From assembly GCA_965246835.1 (NCBI GenBank), contig CBDFFQ010000001.1, positions 2,666,001-2,730,000 of the forward strand: a stretch of 64,000 bases of DNA. Reading direction: 5' to 3'. Shown here piece after piece: positions 49,339 to 60,485 of the stretch (its first letter is position 1; each line of letters opens with the position of its first letter). The DNA comes from JANPPS01 sp965246835 (GTDB lineage Bacteria; Pseudomonadota; Alphaproteobacteria; Acetobacterales; Acetobacteraceae). Under the pieces are notes generated by a model that searched no databases, was not told the DNA's origin, and was given only the letters and a program-made list of their open reading frames with translations. The position numbers were made by a program, and so were the translations under genes.

Positions 49339-51168
49339 TCAATTCGCCTTCACCTTGACATAGCTTCCCGGCGCCTCCTCGATCGGCACCAGCTTGCCGT
49401 CGCCGGGCACCCGCGCCGGCACCGTGGCACCGTTCTGCGCCGTGATCCAACGCTGCCAGTCCGGCCACCAGCTGCCGGCCATCTCGGTCGCCTGCTCCAG
49501 CCAGGCATCGGGCTCGGGCGGCAGTGATTCGTTGATCCAATGGCTGTATTTGCCGCCCTCCGGCGGATTGACCACCCCCGCGATATGCCCGCTGGCCGCC
49601 AGCACGAAGCGGTTCTTGCCGCCCACCAGATGCGTGCCGCGATACGTGCTTTTCCACGGTGCGATGTGGTCTTCGCGGGTGGAGATGAAGTAGGCCGGCA
49701 CGGTCACGCGGCCGAGGTCGATGGGCTGGCCGGCCAGGGTGATGCCACCGGGTTCACGAAGCAAATTGTCCTGATACATGTTGCGGAGGTAAAAGGAGTG
49801 CATTCGCGCCGGCATGCGGGTGCTGTCGCTGTTCCAATACAACAGATCGAAGGGGAAGGGCTCGTTGCCCATCAGGTAGTTGTTCACCACGAACGACCAG
49901 ATCAGGTCGTTGGCCCGCAGCATGTTGAACGTCGTCGCCATCTCGCTGCCATCGAGGAAGCCGCGCTTGTCCATCTTCTCCTCGAGCGCGCGCAGCTGCT
50001 CCTCGTCGATGAACACGCCGAGTTCGCCGGCCTCCTGGAAGTCCATCATGGTCACGAAATAGGTCGCGGTCTTGATCCGGTCGTCGCCCGTCGCCGCCAT
50101 GAAGGCCAGCGTGCTGGCCAGCAGCGTGCCGCCGAGGCAGTAGCCGATGGCATTGACCTCCCGCTCGCCCGTCGCTTGCTCGATCGCGTCCAGTGCGGCG
50201 AGGAAGCCCTCGGTCATGTAATCTTCGAAGCCCTTTTCGGCCAAGTGCTCGTCGGGGTTCACCCAGGAGATCATGAACACCGTATGCCCTTGGCTCACGG
50301 CCCAGCGGACGAAGCTGTTCTTGGGACGCAGGTCGAGGATGTAGAACTTGTTGATCCAGGGTGGTGCGATCAGCAACGGGCGCTTCAGCACCGTGTCCGT
50401 GCTGGGAGAATACTGCACCAGCTGCATCAGATCGTTCTGATACACCACCTTGCCCGGTGACACCCCGATATTCTCGCCCAGCTTGAACGCATCGAGGTCC
50501 GTCATCTTGATCGTGAGCTTGCCTTTGCCCCGCTCGAGGTCGGACAGCAGGTTCGTCAGCCCCCGCAGCAGGTTCTCCCCCCCGGTCTCGGCCGTCTTGC
50601 GCAGCACCTCCGGATTGGTCAGCAGGAAATTGCTGGGGCTCATCGCATCCACGAATTGGCGCGAGTAGAAATCGACCTTCTGCGCCGTCTTCGGATCCAG
50701 GCCGTCGACGCGGGTCACGACATCCTGCACGTAGCGGGCGGACAGCAGGTAGGATTGCTTGATGAAGTCGAACACCTCGCTCTCCTTCCAGGCTTCGTCC
50801 TTGAACCGGCGGTCCTTTGGATCGGCCTGGATCACGGGCTCGGAGTCCATCCCCATGATCCGGCGCGTCGTGTTCTGCCAAAGCGTCATGTAGTCTTGCC
50901 AGAAGCCGATCTGCGCATGCACCAGCTTGGCCGGATCCTTCATGAGATGGCTGGTCATCTCCTGGAAGGCGTGGCCGATGTTCATGGGATCCAAACCCGG
51001 CGAGTCCTGCGACTGCCGCCCCAGCCAGTCCGACACCACGCGCTGGGAGCGTTCGGCGATGTCGGCCATGGAGCGGCCGAGCACCGCCGGGTCCGTCATC
51101 TTGAACCCGGCCGGCAGCGCTGGCTGGCCCGGAACCGGTTTCGTGTCGTGCTTGGCGTCGTTCGGCAT
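49339..51168 (-). CDS. phaC: Class I poly(3-hydroxyalkanoate) synthase
   Basis: 609 residues from the ATG at 51168, with AAGGA six bases upstream. The PhaC box GYCLGGTLL contains the catalytic Cys; WSFVVNNYLMGNEPFPFDLLYWNSD and the C-terminal ASGHIAGVVNPP supply the rest of the triad region. Length fits class I enzymes. It polymerises 3-hydroxyacyl-CoA to storage polyester. No phaA, phaB or phaP is close by. Confidence 0.96.
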   Translation of the reverse strand: MPNDAKHDTKPVPGQPALPAGFKMTDPAVLGRSMADIAERSQRVVSDWLGRQSQDSPGLDPMNIGHAFQEMTSHLMKDPAKLVHAQIGFWQDYMTLWQNTTRRIMGMDSEPVIQADPKDRRFKDEAWKESEVFDFIKQSYLLSARYVQDVVTRVDGLDPKTAQKVDFYSRQFVDAMSPSNFLLTNPEVLRKTAETGGENLLRGLTNLLSDLERGKGKLTIKMTDLDAFKLGENIGVSPGKVVYQNDLMQLVQYSPSTDTVLKRPLLIAPPWINKFYILDLRPKNSFVRWAVSQGHTVFMISWVNPDEHLAEKGFEDYMTEGFLAALDAIEQATGEREVNAIGYCLGGTLLASTLAFMAATGDDRIKTATYFVTMMDFQEAGELGVFIDEEQLRALEEKMDKRGFLDGSEMATTFNMLRANDLIWSFVVNNYLMGNEPFPFDLLYWNSDSTRMPARMHSFYLRNMYQDNLLREPGGITLAGQPIDLGRVTVPAYFISTREDHIAPWKSTYRGTHLVGGKNRFVLAASGHIAGVVNPPEGGKYSHWINESLPPEPDAWLEQATEMAGSWWPDWQRWITAQNGATVPARVPGDGKLVPIEEAPGSYVKVKAN

Positions 51169-51227
51169 GGCGTGTCCTTCCCGAAGGCTTCTTGCCCGCG
51201 CTACATGGTGCCAGGCAGGAGATAGCA

Positions 51228-52199
51228 ATGGCGCCGTGCGGGAGTAATGAAACTAGGCGGGCTGGCAGGCTGAAACAAGCCGGGCGGACCGCGGCTGCGC
51301 TGGTGTTGATCGCCTGGACCGTGGCGGGCTGCGGACCGGTCGAGCGCCTGTACGACAGCCGGCTCTCCCCCGATACGCCGATCGACTGGTGGCATGACTT
51401 GCAAGGCGGGCAGATCGCCACAAACCGCCCGCCGCCGCCCGGCGTCGATGAGCCCTATCCCAATCTCGCCGCGGTCCCGCCACGGCCGACACCCACGCCG
51501 CCGGCGCAGCGTGTGGCGCTGGCCGGAAGCCTCGCGGCGGAGCGGGACCGCGCCCGGCGCGACATGGTGCAGGACCCCGTCGGGGTCGCGGCGCCCTCGG
51601 CCCGCCCAGCCCGTGCCCCGGCCCCCGCTCCCGTGCCGGACCCGAACGCCTCCATCGTCGTGTTGGACGGCGCGAGTGCCCCGCCACCCCCGCCCGCGCC
51701 ATCCCCGCCCGCTCCACCCCCGCCCGCGCCACCGGCCGGCCGTAAGAGCGGCCGCGCCACCCTGCCGCCCGGGACCGCTCCGGCGCCTGCGGGCACGCAA
51801 ACGCCGGTCGTCTCCGGTCCGTTGCCGGACCTGCCGGGCGCGCCGCCGCCCTTGCCGTCATTGCCGGGCCTGCCCGCGGCACCAGGTGCGCCGGCGCCCG
51901 CGAAGCCACTGCAATCCGTGGTGGTGGCGTTCGCGCCGGGCTCGGCGGACGTGCCGGTGCGGGCGGAGGCGGCGTTGCGGGACCTGGCCGCGCGCCGTGC
52001 CAATGACCCGGTGCGGATCACCGCCGGGGGCGAGGCGCGGTCCGCGAGCCCCGAGGCGCAGGCGGCGGCGCTGCCCCTCGCGTTGCGCCGGGTGCGCGCG
52101 ATCGGGGCGCAGCTTGTGGCGGCCGGGGTGCCGGCGACGGCGCTGCGGGAGGAGGCCACCGCGATCGGTCGCGGCGGCGGCGCGAGCCTGCTACACTGA
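51228..52199 (+). CDS. Proline-rich OmpA-type lipoprotein
   Basis: 323 residues from the ATG at 51228, with AGGAGA five bases upstream. A lipobox VAGC follows a leader of about 38 residues. A long Pro/Ala-rich segment (residues about 75-235, including APPPPPAPSPPAPPPPAPP) spans to a C-terminal OmpA-like domain (VVVAFAPGSADVPVRAEAALRDLAARRA, RRVRAIGAQLVAAGVPATAL) that probably binds peptidoglycan. The spacer may bridge membrane and cell wall. It is divergent from phaC and upstream of the alaC-like gene. Confidence 0.82.
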   Translation: MAPCGSNETRRAGRLKQAGRTAAALVLIAWTVAGCGPVERLYDSRLSPDTPIDWWHDLQGGQIATNRPPPPGVDEPYPNLAAVPPRPTPTPPAQRVALAGSLAAERDRARRDMVQDPVGVAAPSARPARAPAPAPVPDPNASIVVLDGASAPPPPPAPSPPAPPPPAPPAGRKSGRATLPPGTAPAPAGTQTPVVSGPLPDLPGAPPPLPSLPGLPAAPGAPAPAKPLQSVVVAFAPGSADVPVRAEAALRDLAARRANDPVRITAGGEARSASPEAQAAALPLALRRVRAIGAQLVAAGVPATALREEATAIGRGGGASLLH

Positions 52200-52222
52200 T
52201 CGAATCCAATGGGACCCGCACG

Positions 52223-53422
<1,200 letters not shown>

Positions 53423-53444
53423 TCGAGAAAACTGCGGACCGTGA

Positions 53445-53557
53445 GTCCTCTCTCCCGCTGGCGGGAGAGGGTAGGGTGAGGGTGGAAACGACAGGCGCCG
53501 AAATCTTCCCGTGTCACCCCACCCTCATCCCAACCCTTTCGCGCCGGGAGAGGGGGA
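53445..53557. repeat. REP-type paired palindromic repeat before hom
   Basis: Arms at 53445-53484 and 53519-53557 are near reverse complements and match the repeat at 25444-25560. The outer end (GAGAGGGGGA) provides the ribosome-binding site of hom. Confidence 0.75.
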
Positions 53558-53558
53558 A

Positions 53559-54830
53559 GTGACCAAGCCCCTTTCTGTCGGCGTCGCCGGGCTGGGCGTG
53601 GTCGGTGGCGGCGTGCTGCGCCTGCTGCGGGACAACGCCGACCTGATCGCCGCCCGCGCCGGCCGGCCCATCCTGGTTACCGCCGTCTCCGCCCGCGACC
53701 GCAAGCGGGACCGCGGCGTCCCGACTGACGGCCTGCGCTGGTATGACGACGCGGCCGGGCTTGCCAATGACCCCGGTGTGGACGTGGTGGTGGAGCTCAT
53801 CGGCGGCAGCGACGGCCCGGCGCGCGCCCTGGTCGACGCCGCACTGAAAGCCGGCAAACCGGTCGTTACCGCCAACAAGGCGCTGATGGCCGTGCACGGC
53901 GCCAACCTGGACGGCACCATCCTGTTCGAGGCCGCGGTCGCCGGCGGCATCCCCGCCATCAAGGCGCTGCGCGAGGGCCTCGCCGCCAACCGCATCACCC
54001 GCATCGCCGGCATCCTGAACGGCACCTGCAACTACATCCTCAGCACGATGCAGGCGCAGGGGCGGGAGTTCGCGGACGTGCTGGCCGACGCGCAACGTCT
54101 GGGCTACGCCGAGGCCGACCCGGCGTTCGACATCGACGGCATCGACACCGCCCACAAGCTCGCGATCCTCACCGCGCTCGCGTTCAACCGTCCGGTGGAT
54201 TTCGCCGCCGTGCATATCGAGGGCATCCGTGGCGTGAGCGCGCTGGACATCGCGTTCGCCGCCGAGCTCGGCTACCGCATCAAGCTGCTGGGCATCGCCC
54301 GGCGGACCGAGGCCGGGATCGAAAGCCGCGTGCATCCCTGCATGGTGCCGCTCACCAGTGCCATCGCGCGCGTGGACGGGGTGTTCAACGCCGTGGTGGC
54401 GGAAGGGGACTTCGCCGGGCGGGTGATGCTGGAAGGCCGGGGCGCCGGCGCCGGGCCGACGGCGAGCGCGGTGGTGGCGGATCTGATCGACCTGGCACGC
54501 GGCCGGGTTACGCCTGTTTGGGGCGCGGCCTCCGCGGCGCAGGACCCTGTGCCGTCCGTGCCGATGCTCGCGCATTCCGGCGCCTATTACCTGCGCCTCA
54601 TGGTGCTGGACCGCGCCGGCGTGATCGCGGACGTGACGGCGGCCCTCCGCGATGCCGGTGTCAGCCTGGAAAGCATGCTGCAACGCGGCCGGGCGCCTGG
54701 CGAGGCCGTGCCCGTCGTGCTGGTGACGCATGACACCGGGGAGGCCGCGATCCGCCACGCGCTCGCCACCATCGCCGCCATGGATTCCGTGCTGGAGCCA
54801 CCGGCGTTGATCCGAATCGAACCCGCATAG
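53559..54830 (+). CDS. hom: Homoserine dehydrogenase
   Basis: 423 residues from a GTG at 53559 (VTKPLSVGVAGLGVVGGGVL). NAD(P)-binding motif GLGVVGGGVLRLL, VTANKALMAVHG, the homoserine dehydrogenase signature region GILNGTCNYILSTM and YAEADPAFDIDGIDTAHKLAIL, plus a C-terminal ACT domain (RLMVLDRAGVIADVTAALRDAGVSLESM) for threonine feedback. It reduces aspartate semialdehyde. The Shine-Dalgarno comes from the adjacent repeat. Confidence 0.97.
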   Translation: MTKPLSVGVAGLGVVGGGVLRLLRDNADLIAARAGRPILVTAVSARDRKRDRGVPTDGLRWYDDAAGLANDPGVDVVVELIGGSDGPARALVDAALKAGKPVVTANKALMAVHGANLDGTILFEAAVAGGIPAIKALREGLAANRITRIAGILNGTCNYILSTMQAQGREFADVLADAQRLGYAEADPAFDIDGIDTAHKLAILTALAFNRPVDFAAVHIEGIRGVSALDIAFAAELGYRIKLLGIARRTEAGIESRVHPCMVPLTSAIARVDGVFNAVVAEGDFAGRVMLEGRGAGAGPTASAVVADLIDLARGRVTPVWGAASAAQDPVPSVPMLAHSGAYYLRLMVLDRAGVIADVTAALRDAGVSLESMLQRGRAPGEAVPVVLVTHDTGEAAIRHALATIAAMDSVLEPPALIRIEPA

Positions 54831-54831
54831 G

Positions 54832-55824
<993 letters not shown>

Positions 55825-55831
55825 GCCCACC

Positions 55832-55881
55832 CCGTTATTGCCAGCGCAGCGAAGCACCATGATGGGCTTGGGAGTGACGAG
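55832..55881. repeat. Remnant of interspersed palindromic repeat at the recJ start
   Basis: CGTTATTGCCAGCGCAGCGAAGCA ... GGGAGTGACGA is recognisable as a shortened copy of the element at 12057 and 49202. It lies between glpX and the recJ coding region and contains the likely recJ start codons. Confidence 0.55.
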
Positions 55882-57619
55882 CAGCCTCTCCGGCCGCCGC
55901 TGGCACTTCCGCGACGACGAGCACCGCGTCGGCCTCGGCATCGCCCAGCGCCATGACCTGCCGGAGATCGTGGGCCGGCTTATGGCCGTGCGTGGCCTCG
56001 ATCTCGACAGCGCGGCGCATTTCCTGGAGCCCACGCTGCGCGCCTTGTTGCCGGACCCCTCCATCCTCATCGACATGGACCGCGCCGCCGACCGCCTGGC
56101 CCACGCCGTCCAGCGCGCCGAGACCGTGGCCGTGTTCGGCGACTACGACGTGGACGGCGCCTGCAGCAGCGCGATCATGGTCACGGTGCTGCGCGGCCTC
56201 GGATGCCGCGTGCTGCATCACGTGCCGGACCGTATCCTCGAGGGCTACGGCCCCAACGGCCCGGCGCTGCTCGCTTTGGCCGCCCAGGGCGCCACGTTGA
56301 TCGTCTGCGTCGATTGCGGGACCGCCGCCGCCGCCGCCCTGGCGGCGGTCGAGGGCCGGGCGGACGTGCTGGTGCTGGACCATCACGTCGCCGAGGGGCC
56401 GCCCCCGCCCGTCTGGGCCACGGTCAACCCGAACCGGCTCGACTGCACCTCCGGCCTCACGGGCGCCTGCGCAGCCGCCGTGGCGTTCCTGACCTGCGTC
56501 GCGGTGGTGCGGGCGCTGCGCCGGGCCGGGCATTTCGCGGGCGGGGCCGAGCCCGATCTGCGCGAGTTGCTGGACCTCGTGGCGCTGGCGACGGTCTGCG
56601 ATGTCATGCCGCTGCACGGCCTCAACCGCGCGCTGGTCACCCAGGGCCTCCGCGTCATGGCCCGGCGCGCCCGCCCCGGTATCGCCGCCCTGCTGGAAGT
56701 GGCCGCCGCGCACAACACCCCCGACGCCTTCACCTGCGGCTTCGCGCTGGGCCCCCGCATCAACGCCGCCGGGCGCATCGGCATCGCGGACCTCGGCCTG
56801 CAATTGCTGCTGTGCGACGACCCGGCCGAGGCCCGCCGCCTCGCGCTCCTGTTGGACAGCACCAACCGCGACCGGCAGGAGGTCGAGGCCTCGATGCTGG
56901 ACGACGCGCTGGCGCAGGCGGAGGCGCAGGGTGCGGCCGGGCACGCGGCGATGCTGGTGCACGGCGCCGGCTGGCACCCCGGTGTGGTCGGCATCGTGGC
57001 CGGCCGCATCAAGGAGCGGCACAACCGCCCCACCTGCGTCGGCGCGCTGGTGGACGGCGTGGTGCGCGGCAGCGGCCGCTCCGTGCCCGGCGTCGATCTC
57101 GGCCGTGCCATCATGGCCGCGCGGTCGCACGGGCTGCTGCTGACGGGGGGCGGGCACGCGATGGCGGCCGGGTTCTCGCTGCATGCGGCGGCGATGCCGG
57201 AGTTTCATGCCTTTTTGAACGAGCGCCTGGCCCATGCGGCCTCGTTGCCCCGCGCCGCCGATCTGCACATCGAAGGCACGCTCGCGGTGCCGGCCGCGAC
57301 GGTCGAGCTGGCGCAGCAGGTTGCGCGGCTCTCCCCGTTCGGAAACGGCAATGCGGAACCGGTGTTCGTGCTGCCGCGCGCCCACCTGGTCCGGTCCGAC
57401 CGGATCGGCAAGGAGGGGCAGACGATCCGCGCCTATGTCGAAGGGGAGGGCGGCGGCCCCCGGCTGAAGGCGATGCTGTTCCGGGCACGGGAGGGCGCGC
57501 TGGCCGACGCGCTATCCCGCCCGGGCGCGCCGCTGCATCTGGCCGGGCATTTGCGGGCGGAGGCCTGGAACGGCAGCGTGACGGCCGGATTCTTCATAAC
57601 CGACGCCGCTCTGGCTTGA
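55859..57619 (+). CDS. recJ: Single-stranded-DNA exonuclease RecJ
   Basis: 586 residues from the ATG at 55859; ATG at 55862 and an upstream start at 55838 are alternatives, and no good ribosome site is seen. The first conserved residues are SLSGRRWHFR. DHH-family motifs: VFGDYDVDGACSSAIM, CVDCGTA, VLDHHVAEG and, in the DHHA1 part, GSGRSVPGVDLG and GGGHAMAAGFSLH. A C-terminal OB-like domain (LSPFGNGNAEPVFVLP) is present. It degrades single-stranded DNA 5' to 3' in recombination and mismatch repair. Confidence 0.95.
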   Translation: MMGLGVTSSLSGRRWHFRDDEHRVGLGIAQRHDLPEIVGRLMAVRGLDLDSAAHFLEPTLRALLPDPSILIDMDRAADRLAHAVQRAETVAVFGDYDVDGACSSAIMVTVLRGLGCRVLHHVPDRILEGYGPNGPALLALAAQGATLIVCVDCGTAAAAALAAVEGRADVLVLDHHVAEGPPPPVWATVNPNRLDCTSGLTGACAAAVAFLTCVAVVRALRRAGHFAGGAEPDLRELLDLVALATVCDVMPLHGLNRALVTQGLRVMARRARPGIAALLEVAAAHNTPDAFTCGFALGPRINAAGRIGIADLGLQLLLCDDPAEARRLALLLDSTNRDRQEVEASMLDDALAQAEAQGAAGHAAMLVHGAGWHPGVVGIVAGRIKERHNRPTCVGALVDGVVRGSGRSVPGVDLGRAIMAARSHGLLLTGGGHAMAAGFSLHAAAMPEFHAFLNERLAHAASLPRAADLHIEGTLAVPAATVELAQQVARLSPFGNGNAEPVFVLPRAHLVRSDRIGKEGQTIRAYVEGEGGGPRLKAMLFRAREGALADALSRPGAPLHLAGHLRAEAWNGSVTAGFFITDAALA

Positions 57620-57654
57620 CCGATCCGGCCCGCGCCGCTAACCCACCGCCCGCG

Positions 57655-57730
57655 GTCCCGTTCGTCTAGAGGCCTAGGACACGGCCCTTTCAAGGCTGTA
57701 ACACGGGTTCGAATCCCGTACGGGGCACCA
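57655..57730 (+). tRNA. tRNA-Glu (anticodon TTC)
   Basis: Acceptor GTCCCGT/ACGGGGC, anticodon stem CGGCC/GGCTG, loop CTTTCAA with anticodon TTC, T-arm CGGG-TTCGAAT-CCCG, CCA encoded. Confidence 0.95.
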
Positions 57731-57847
57731 ACGGAGACGCGCCTGGGCAACCCGTCTGCTTTCCGCCGACACCAAGGCTGGTATCTCCGCCTTCACGTGC
57801 CGCCCGACACATCTTCCATGGATTAAACGGCGGCCAAACCCGGCCCG

Positions 57848-58753
57848 CTAAGCCGCCTGCTCCTTGCACCAGCGCGCCACCTCCGCGTGCGTGGCGAACC
57901 AGCAGCCGCCGCGGGCCTTCGCGTAGGCGATCAGTCGTTCCAGCACCGGCAGGCGGGATCGGTGGCCTGACACATGCGGGTGCAACGTCAGCAGGAACAG
58001 CCCGCCCTCCTCCCAGGCGCCGTCGAACTCTGCGGTAAAGATCTCCAGCACGGCGGAGGGCGGCGTATAAGGGCGGAGGGCGCTGAAGCGGACGAAATTA
58101 TAATACACCGCGTCGTCCCGAATCCATTCCGGCGGCAGCTCCACGACACCCGTCGGCTCCCCATCCGCCACCAGCTCGTAGGGATCGTCATCGGCCATCA
58201 GCGAGCTGTCATAGAGCAAGCCCAGCTCGCGGATGATGCCCATGGTGTCTGTGGAAAAATCCCAGCTCGCGGTGCGGATGCCCACGGGGCGGGTGCCGGC
58301 GATGCGTTCCAGCGTGTCGGCGGCGCGGAAGGTGAGGTCCCGTTCGGCGCCGGGGGGGAGCGTGGTGTTGGCCTCGTGAATCCAGGAATGGATGCCGATC
58401 TCGTGCCCGTCACCGGCCACGGCGCGCACTTCGTCCGGATACAGTAGGGCGGAGACGGCCGGGTAGAAGAAGCTGGCAGGGATGCCCTCGCGTGTCAGGA
58501 GGCGGCGGATGCGTGGCACGGCTTGGCGGTTGCCGTAGTGGCCCTGGCTGATGCGCATGGGGCTCTCGTCACTGTCCCGCAGCGGGATGGTGTCGTGATC
58601 GGCGTCGAACGAGATCGCGACGGCGCAGCGGGCGCCACCGGGCCAGGTGCGGGGCGCGAGGCTGCGGCCGGCGCGGGCGCGGCCCACGATGCGGCGCCAC
58701 GTCGCCTCCGGCCATTGCCAGGGTGCGCCGTCGGGGTGCGGATCGGCCATCAT
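57848..58753 (-). CDS. Polysaccharide deacetylase-family protein
   Basis: 301 residues from the ATG at 58753, overlapping the stop of the SDR gene (ATGA). NodB-homology catalytic core: AVAISFDADHDT (metal-binding Asp), ASFFYPAV, HEIGIHSWIHEANTTL (two His of the metal site), RTASWDFS and LLTLHPHVSGH. Members act on N-acetyl groups of polysaccharides, but a subset with this SFDxDxD pattern hydrolyse small cyclic or N-formyl/allantoin-type compounds. With a PanE-like reductase and an SDR in the same operon, a small-molecule substrate is more likely than peptidoglycan. Confidence 0.88.
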   Translation of the reverse strand: MMADPHPDGAPWQWPEATWRRIVGRARAGRSLAPRTWPGGARCAVAISFDADHDTIPLRDSDESPMRISQGHYGNRQAVPRIRRLLTREGIPASFFYPAVSALLYPDEVRAVAGDGHEIGIHSWIHEANTTLPPGAERDLTFRAADTLERIAGTRPVGIRTASWDFSTDTMGIIRELGLLYDSSLMADDDPYELVADGEPTGVVELPPEWIRDDAVYYNFVRFSALRPYTPPSAVLEIFTAEFDGAWEEGGLFLLTLHPHVSGHRSRLPVLERLIAYAKARGGCWFATHAEVARWCKEQAA

Positions 58754-59484
58754 TTGCCTCCATCGACTTGCAGGACCTGCCCGTTCACGAAGTCCGCGAG
58801 CGGGCTGGCGAAGAACAGCACGGCGCGGGCGATGTCGTCCGGTGTGCCGAGGCGGCGGAGCGCGATGCCGTTCAGCATCGCGGCCTGGCGTGCCGGGCCG
58901 TAGCTGTCCCATTGCGCGGAACTTGCCGGGTTGCAGGGGATCAGACCGGGCGCGACGCTGTTGACGGTGATGCCGTGCGGGCCGAGCTCGTGCGCCAGTT
59001 GCCGGGTGAGGCCAATCAGGCCGTGCTTGGCGCTGGCGTAGGCCTGGATGCCGGTCAGCGACGCCTGCAGCCCGGCGCCGGACGAGATCGTGACGATCCG
59101 CCCCCGCCCCGCCCGTTTCATGCCCGGCGCCACCGCCCGGCACAGCGCGAACGCCGCGCCCAGATTGATCGCGAGGACCGTATCCCAGTCCGCGTCCGGC
59201 ACGTCTTCCACCGGCTGGAACACCTGGCCGGCCACCCCGCCGGCGTTGTGGACCAGAACCGACACCGGCCCCGCCTGTGCCTCGATCTCCGCGATCCAGG
59301 CCGACGCAGCTTTGCGGTCGGTCAAGTCCACCGCCGCTATCTCGACGCCGGGCACGGGCGAAGCGGCCGGGCCGCAGCCGAATACGCGCGCGCCCAACGT
59401 GGCAAAACTCTCCGCGATGGCCCGGCCGAGTCCATGCCCGGCACCGCTGACCGCGACCACCTGCCCGTCGAAGCGCAGGTTCAT
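58750..59484 (-). CDS. SDR-family oxidoreductase (coupled operon)
   Basis: 244 residues from the ATG at 59484, overlapping the PanE-like stop. Rossmann motif VSGAGHGLGRAIAESF, HNAGGVAG, IVTISSGAGLQ and YASAKHG are present. The tail ends NGQVLQVDGGK as in classical SDRs. It is the middle gene of a three-gene operon of overlapping starts and stops, so its expression should be linked to both partners. Substrate unknown. Confidence 0.9.
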   Translation of the reverse strand: MNLRFDGQVVAVSGAGHGLGRAIAESFATLGARVFGCGPAASPVPGVEIAAVDLTDRKAASAWIAEIEAQAGPVSVLVHNAGGVAGQVFQPVEDVPDADWDTVLAINLGAAFALCRAVAPGMKRAGRGRIVTISSGAGLQASLTGIQAYASAKHGLIGLTRQLAHELGPHGITVNSVAPGLIPCNPASSAQWDSYGPARQAAMLNGIALRRLGTPDDIARAVLFFASPLADFVNGQVLQVDGGK

Positions 59485-60485
59485 GGCAGCAGCTCGCGCA
59501 ACAGCGCATCCGATTGCGGCCGCCCGGCCTCGACCTGGTGGATCAGATTGACCAGCCGTGTGACCGCCGGGCAGGCGAGGCCGTGCCGGGCGCCGATGGC
59601 GGCGATGGGGGCGATCTGCGCGTCCACCTCCGTGCGCCGCCGCCGGACCGCGAGGTCCCGCCAGACGCCGGAATGGGTCTTGGCGCTGGGCCGATTGAAC
59701 GCGACCATGGCGGCGACGCTGGCGGCGGCGGCGTGCTCGGGAGCGCCGGGCATGAAGGCGGCGGGGTCGAAGCCGTTGAAGCCGCGGGGCTGCACGCCTT
59801 CCGCCACGGCGACCGCGACGGCCTCTCCGCCCAGGGCGCGCCAGGCGGGCAGCAGCTCCGGCCGGGCCAGGCAGTCGGCGATGCCGAGATCGCCCAGGGC
59901 CTGCGCGAACAGCAGGGAGCCGTAGCCGAGCTTGCCCCACAGATAGGAATGGATGTCGGGTGTGATGATTGCTTCGGGTTCGAAGGCCTGCATCAGCGTG
60001 TGCAGGCGGTGCAACCGGGGGGTGATTTGCCCGTCGATTTCGCCCACCACCACGGCGCCCCGATTGCCGAACAGGATGCTGCCCGGGCCCATCCAGTCCG
60101 CGCCGAAATTGACGAAGGCGCCAACGGTGCGGGCGGGCCCCACGATGCCGGCGATCACGGTCTCGCACAGGCCATTCTGCAGGGACACGACATGCCCGCC
60201 CGGCGACAGATGCGGCAGCAGAGCGCAGCAGGCCTCGGCGGTGTGATGGGCCTTCACACACAGAAAAACCTGGTCCCAGGTGCCGGTGACCTCCCCGGGC
60301 AGGAAGGCCGGGGCCTGCACGGTGAGGTCCGCTACCGGGCCGTGCACGTGCAGGCCGGGACCGGCGATGGCGGAGACATGCTCGGGCACGATGTCCACGA
60401 ACGTCACGTCATGCCCGGCCCGCACCAGAAAGGCCCCAACCGTGCCGCCGATGGCGCCGGCGCCCCAGACCAAGATGCGTTCCAT
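59481..60485 (-). CDS. 2-dehydropantoate 2-reductase-family protein (PanE-like)
   Basis: 334 residues. N-terminal ILVWGAGAIGGTVGAFLVRAGHDVTFVD is the ketopantoate reductase Rossmann motif, and CVKAHHTAEACCALL and LQNGLCETVIAGIVG follow. The C-terminal domain has the conserved Asn/Ser region SVAAMVAFNRPSAKTHSGVWRDLAVRRRRTEV. In this context (with an SDR and a deacetylase-like hydrolase) it probably reduces a 2-oxo acid of a catabolic pathway rather than ketopantoate. It starts the operon. Confidence 0.9.
   Translation of the reverse strand: MERILVWGAGAIGGTVGAFLVRAGHDVTFVDIVPEHVSAIAGPGLHVHGPVADLTVQAPAFLPGEVTGTWDQVFLCVKAHHTAEACCALLPHLSPGGHVVSLQNGLCETVIAGIVGPARTVGAFVNFGADWMGPGSILFGNRGAVVVGEIDGQITPRLHRLHTLMQAFEPEAIITPDIHSYLWGKLGYGSLLFAQALGDLGIADCLARPELLPAWRALGGEAVAVAVAEGVQPRGFNGFDPAAFMPGAPEHAAAASVAAMVAFNRPSAKTHSGVWRDLAVRRRRTEVDAQIAPIAAIGARHGLACPAVTRLVNLIHQVEAGRPQSDALLRELLP

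Noticed and set aside
55835..57385. 516-residue open frame opposite recJ
   Set aside because: His/Gln/Gly-rich shadow frame; recJ on the other strand has all DHH motifs.
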